Positions 60,860 through 64,000 of a DNA stretch of 64,000 bases are shown piece after piece. The translations under genes and the position numbers were made by a program. How positions within the stretch are numbered: the stretch's first letter is position 1; each line of letters starts with the position of its first letter. Source of the stretch: Novosphingobium profundi (GTDB taxonomy: Bacteria > Pseudomonadota > Alphaproteobacteria > Sphingomonadales > Sphingomonadaceae). The notes below the pieces were generated by a model. That model did no database searches. It worked only from the letters and a program-made list of their open reading frames with translations, and was not told where the DNA came from. The stretch is taken from positions 1 through 64,000 of the forward strand of contig NZ_JABWCU010000002.1 of assembly GCF_018491765.1 (NCBI RefSeq), in the 5' to 3' direction.

Positions 60860-63262
60860 GTGGCAAGCAGTCCTTCCGAGTTCGACGAGCATATCGTTCG
60901 CGTGCTTCGCCACCGTGTCGGCAAGGACGAACGCGCCGCGAAGCACCACGACTGGTACAACGCCTCGATCTACGCGTTGCGCGACCACATCATCGACGAC
61001 TGGATCACGTCCACGCGGCGCACCTACGAGGCGGGCGACAAGCGCGTCTACTACCTCTCGATGGAGTTTCTCATCGGGCGGCTCCTGCGCGATGCGCTTT
61101 CCAACATGGGGATGACCGCCGAAGTGGAGAAGGCGCTGGCCGCGCACGGGCTCGACCTTGCCGAAATCGAGGAGTTCGAGCCCGACGCCGCGCTCGGCAA
61201 CGGGGGGCTCGGGCGGCTCGCGGCCTGCTTCATGGAAAGCCTCGCGACTCTCGACATCCCCGCCTATGGCTACGGCATCCGTTACGTGAACGGCATGTTC
61301 CGCCAGCGCATCGACGATGGCTGGCAGGTCGAACTGCCCGAGACCTGGCTCGCCCACGGCAATCCCTGGGAATTCGAGCGGCTCGAGAGCACCTACCGCA
61401 TCGGCTTTGGCGGGGAGGTCACCGTCGAGGGCGACGTTGCCGCCTGGCACCCGGCCGAACAGGTCGAGGCGACCGCGGTCGATACGCCGGTGGTGGGCTA
61501 TGGCGCCAAGCGGGTGAACACGCTGCGGCTGTGGACCGCGAGCGCGCTCGACCCGATCAAGCTCGACGCCTTCAACGCCGGCGACCACGTCGGCGCGCTT
61601 TCCGAGCAGGTGCGCGCCGACAGCCTGGTGCGCGTGCTCTACCCGGCCGATTCCAGCCCGGCCGGGCAGGAACTGCGGCTGCGCCAGGAGTACTTCTTCA
61701 CCGCCGCCTCGGTGCAGGACATCGTGCGCCGCCACATGCAGTACGAAGGCGACATCCGCTCGCTGCCCGAAAAGGCCGCGATCCAGCTCAATGACACGCA
61801 CCCCTCGGTCGCGGTGGCCGAGCTGATGCGGCTCATGGTCGATGTCCACCAGCTCGAATTCGAGGAGGCCTGGGGGCTGTGCAAGCAGACCATCTCCTAC
61901 ACCAACCATACGCTCCTGCCCGAAGCGCTGGAAACCTGGCCGCTGCCGCTGTTCGAGCGTCTCCTGCCTCGCCACATGCAGATCATCTACGCGATCAACA
62001 GCCGGATCCTGCGCGAGGCGCGCAAGGCTGGGTGCGATGACGCGCAGATTTCGGCGATCTCGCTGATCGAGGAATCGGGCGAGCGGCGCGTGCGCATGGC
62101 CAACCTCGCCTTCGTGGGCGCGCATTCGGTGAACGGCGTGGCCGCGCTCCACACCGAGCTGATGAAGGAGACGGTCTTCGCCGATCTCCACTCGCTCTAT
62201 CCCTCGCGGATCAACAACAAGACCAACGGGGTCACCCCGCGCCGTTGGTTGCAGCAGTGCAACCCTGGGCTGACCGGCGTCATCCGCGAGGCCATCGGCG
62301 ATGATTTCCTGAAGGACGCAGGCCAGCTCTCGGCGCTCAACGCATTGGCCGAGGACGCGGCGCTGGGCGAGCGCATCGCCGAGGTCAAGCGCGCCAACAA
62401 AGTGGCGCTGGCCGAGCATCTCAAGGCGACGATGGGTATTCGGCTCAACCCTGACGCGCTGTTCGACGTCCAGATCAAGCGCATTCACGAGTACAAGCGC
62501 CAGCTTCTCAACCTGATCGAAACCGTCGCCCTCTACGACCAGATCCGCAGCCATCCCGAGCGCGACTGGGTGCCGCGCGTCAAGATCTTCGGGGGCAAGG
62601 CGGCGTCGAGCTACCACAACGCCAAGCTCGTCATCAAACTGGCCAACGACATCGCCAAGCGGGTCAATTCCGATCCTTCGGTGGGGGGTATCCTCAAGGT
62701 CGTTTTCGTGCCCAACTACAACGTCAGCCTGGCCGAGCGGATCATTCCCGCCGCCGACCTTTCCGAGCAGATCTCGACCGCGGGCATGGAGGCTTCGGGC
62801 ACGGGCAATATGAAGTTTGCGCTCAACGGGGCGCTGACGATCGGCACGCTCGATGGCGCCAATGTGGAAATCAAGGAGCATGTGGGCGACGAGAACATCG
62901 TCATCTTCGGGCTGACCGCCGAGGAAGTCGCGGCGAAGCGGGCCGAGGGCTACAACCCGCGCGAGATCATCGAGGACTCGCGCGAATTGAGCCAGGCGCT
63001 CTCGATGATCGCCTCGGGCGTGTTCTCGCCCGACGATCCCGGGCGCTATGCGGGCCTTATCGGAGGCATCTACGACCACGACTGGTTCATGTGCGCCGCC
63101 GATTTCGAAAGCTACACCGATGCGCAGCGCAGCGTCGACGCCCGTTGGCGCGATGCTCCGGGCTGGCGCGAGGCCGCGATCCGCAACATCGCCAACGTGG
63201 GCTGGTTCTCGTCGGACCGGACCATTGCCGAATACGCGAAGGATATCTGGAAAGTCTTGTGA
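60860..63262 (+). CDS. glgP: Glycogen/starch phosphorylase
   Basis: An 800-residue PLP-dependent glycosyltransferase that releases glucose-1-phosphate from glycogen. GTG at 60860 is preceded by AGGAGA; upstream ATG codons would add an unrelated leader. Motifs include YYLSMEFLIGRLLRDALSNM, GNGGLGRLAACFMESLATL, YGYGIRYVNGMFRQ, the DTHPSVAVAELMRL stretch, and the PLP lysine region EASGTGNMKFALNGALTIGT. Length is normal for bacterial GlgP. It overlaps the glgB start by 4 bp (GTGA). Confidence 0.97.
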   Translation: MASSPSEFDEHIVRVLRHRVGKDERAAKHHDWYNASIYALRDHIIDDWITSTRRTYEAGDKRVYYLSMEFLIGRLLRDALSNMGMTAEVEKALAAHGLDLAEIEEFEPDAALGNGGLGRLAACFMESLATLDIPAYGYGIRYVNGMFRQRIDDGWQVELPETWLAHGNPWEFERLESTYRIGFGGEVTVEGDVAAWHPAEQVEATAVDTPVVGYGAKRVNTLRLWTASALDPIKLDAFNAGDHVGALSEQVRADSLVRVLYPADSSPAGQELRLRQEYFFTAASVQDIVRRHMQYEGDIRSLPEKAAIQLNDTHPSVAVAELMRLMVDVHQLEFEEAWGLCKQTISYTNHTLLPEALETWPLPLFERLLPRHMQIIYAINSRILREARKAGCDDAQISAISLIEESGERRVRMANLAFVGAHSVNGVAALHTELMKETVFADLHSLYPSRINNKTNGVTPRRWLQQCNPGLTGVIREAIGDDFLKDAGQLSALNALAEDAALGERIAEVKRANKVALAEHLKATMGIRLNPDALFDVQIKRIHEYKRQLLNLIETVALYDQIRSHPERDWVPRVKIFGGKAASSYHNAKLVIKLANDIAKRVNSDPSVGGILKVVFVPNYNVSLAERIIPAADLSEQISTAGMEASGTGNMKFALNGALTIGTLDGANVEIKEHVGDENIVIFGLTAEEVAAKRAEGYNPREIIEDSRELSQALSMIASGVFSPDDPGRYAGLIGGIYDHDWFMCAADFESYTDAQRSVDARWRDAPGWREAAIRNIANVGWFSSDRTIAEYAKDIWKVL

Positions 63263-64000
63263 AGCCAAAGGAAAGCGCTCTCGATGCCCTGCTGGACGGC
63301 ACCCATGGCGATCCGTTTTCGTTGCTGGGGGTGCACGCCGGACCGATGGGCGCTTTTGCGCGGGCCATTCTCCCGGGCGCGCAGAGCGCAGAGGCCTTTT
63401 CGATCGAGGGGCGGCGGCTGGGTGAACTGGCGCAGATCGACGAGCGCGGCCTGTTCGAGGGCTATCTCGTGGGCAAGCCGCAGCCGATCCGCTATCGCTG
63501 CTCGGACGGGCAGCACGAGTGGATCCAGACCGATCCCTACAGCTTCGCGCCGGTGCTGGGCCCTGTCGACGACTTCCTGATCGCGCAGGGCACCCACTAT
63601 CGCCTGTTCGACAAGATGGGCGCGCACCTGATCGAGCATCAGGGCGCCTGGGGCGTCCATTTCGCGGTCTGGGCGCCCAACGCCCAGCGCGTCAGCGTGG
63701 TGGGCGACTTCAACGACTGGGAACCGGCGCGGCACGTCATGCGCAACCGCAGCGACATCGGCGTGTGGGAAATCTTCATTCCCGATATCAAGGACTATCG
63801 GGCCTACAAGTTTCACGTCGTGGGCTTCGACGGCGTTGCGCGCCCGCTCAAGGCCGACCCCTTCGCCTTCATGACCGAAGTGCGCCCGCGCACGGCCTCG
63901 GTCACGGCCAAGGTCGAGTGGCACGACTGGCAGGATGCGGCGCACCGCGCGCACTGGGCCGGGGTCGATGCCCGGCGGGTGCCGGTCTCGATCTACGAGG
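63259..64000 (+). CDS. glgB: 1,4-alpha-glucan branching enzyme, 5' part (runs off window)
   Basis: The frame opens with GTG at 63259, overlapping the glgP stop (GTGA), and stays open to the window end (247 residues visible). It begins with the GlgB N-terminal module (GDPFSLLGVHAGPMGAFARA, TDPYSFAPVLGPVDDFLIAQ). The carbohydrate-binding CBM48 domain follows (WGVHFAVWAPNAQRVSVVGD, FNDWEPARHVM). It ends at VPVSIYE, just before the catalytic barrel. GlgB makes alpha-1,6 branches in glycogen. More glg genes probably follow. Confidence 0.95.
   Translation, partial: MKPKESALDALLDGTHGDPFSLLGVHAGPMGAFARAILPGAQSAEAFSIEGRRLGELAQIDERGLFEGYLVGKPQPIRYRCSDGQHEWIQTDPYSFAPVLGPVDDFLIAQGTHYRLFDKMGAHLIEHQGAWGVHFAVWAPNAQRVSVVGDFNDWEPARHVMRNRSDIGVWEIFIPDIKDYRAYKFHVVGFDGVARPLKADPFAFMTEVRPRTASVTAKVEWHDWQDAAHRAHWAGVDARRVPVSIYE

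Noticed and set aside
60068..63268. Minus-strand frame of 1066 codons across the antiporter and glgP
   Set aside because: Part runs opposite glgP and part lies in another frame of the antiporter gene; no domain in either part.
1..64000. tRNA, rRNA, CRISPR or prophage elements
   Set aside because: No cloverleaf with conserved T-loop, no rRNA-like stretch, no regularly spaced repeats and no phage structural genes were found on reading either strand.

Overview
High-GC chromosomal DNA from what looks like an alphaproteobacterium of the Sphingomonadales (Novosphingobium/Sphingobium type). The evidence is indirect: two large TonB-dependent receptors, a B-type PutA next to a divergent Lrp-type regulator, the alphaproteobacterial sulfite-assimilation cluster with DUF2849 and DUF934, TadE/TadG genes, and dense gene packing with many 1-8 bp start/stop overlaps. 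No rRNA, tRNA, CRISPR array, intact insertion sequence or prophage was seen. About 49 protein genes are supported; the first and the last run off the window.

Region by region. 0-7.6 kb: outer-membrane uptake. A Fur-box-controlled siderophore receptor is translationally coupled to a small membrane protein. Next come an unusual regulator with two TetR-type DNA-binding domains and a divergent TonB receptor plus secreted SurE-type nucleotidase. 7.6-11.9 kb: a truncated globin coupled to an IsdG-like haem monooxygenase, two coupled FAD oxidoreductases, and an exported MsrA. 12-18.2 kb: an HscC-type Hsp70 with a membrane J-like partner lacking HPD, then a LacI regulator and a sugar-type MFS carrier. 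18.5-22.2 kb: all four acetyl-CoA carboxylase subunits in one operon (accD-accB-accC-accA). 22.4-28.1 kb: fdhD, then TelA, an XpaC-like protein, YqiJ and the flotillin YqiK. 28.3-31.8 kb: TadG-TadE-TadE and an MFS carrier. 31.8-37.3 kb: putR/putA and another MFS carrier. 37.6-42 kb: a small unknown protein and the sulfate-assimilation operon (cobA/cysG, DUF2849, sulfite reductase, DUF934, cysH).

42-46.8 kb is a cyclic-di-GMP island: an intact MHYT-PAS-GGDEF-EAL enzyme faces a PilZ-XRE fusion that is coupled to a PAS-GGDEF protein with a degenerate GSERF signature. 46.8-51.4 kb: an MscS channel coupled to a Cys/Met-type PLP enzyme, a proline-rich membrane protein, queF and a small lipoprotein. 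51.7-56.4 kb: a GNAT-nitrilase fusion, an SLC13/TrkA-C permease, and a degenerate HD-GYP protein whose 3' end overlaps the permease gene by 82 bp in antisense. 56.4-57.5 kb: a strikingly AT-rich stretch before a GntR/FCD regulator. 57.5-60.6 kb: a Na+/H+ antiporter with a DUF389 membrane protein. 60.9-64 kb: the start of a glycogen operon (glgP-glgB).

The most interesting candidates are the tandem-TetR/TonB receptor/SurE unit, the PilZ-XRE plus degenerate GGDEF pair (possible direct c-di-GMP control of transcription), the HscC/J-like pair without HPD, and the TelA-XpaC-YqiJ-YqiK envelope cluster. All functional statements are read from sequence and family knowledge; no database search was run.
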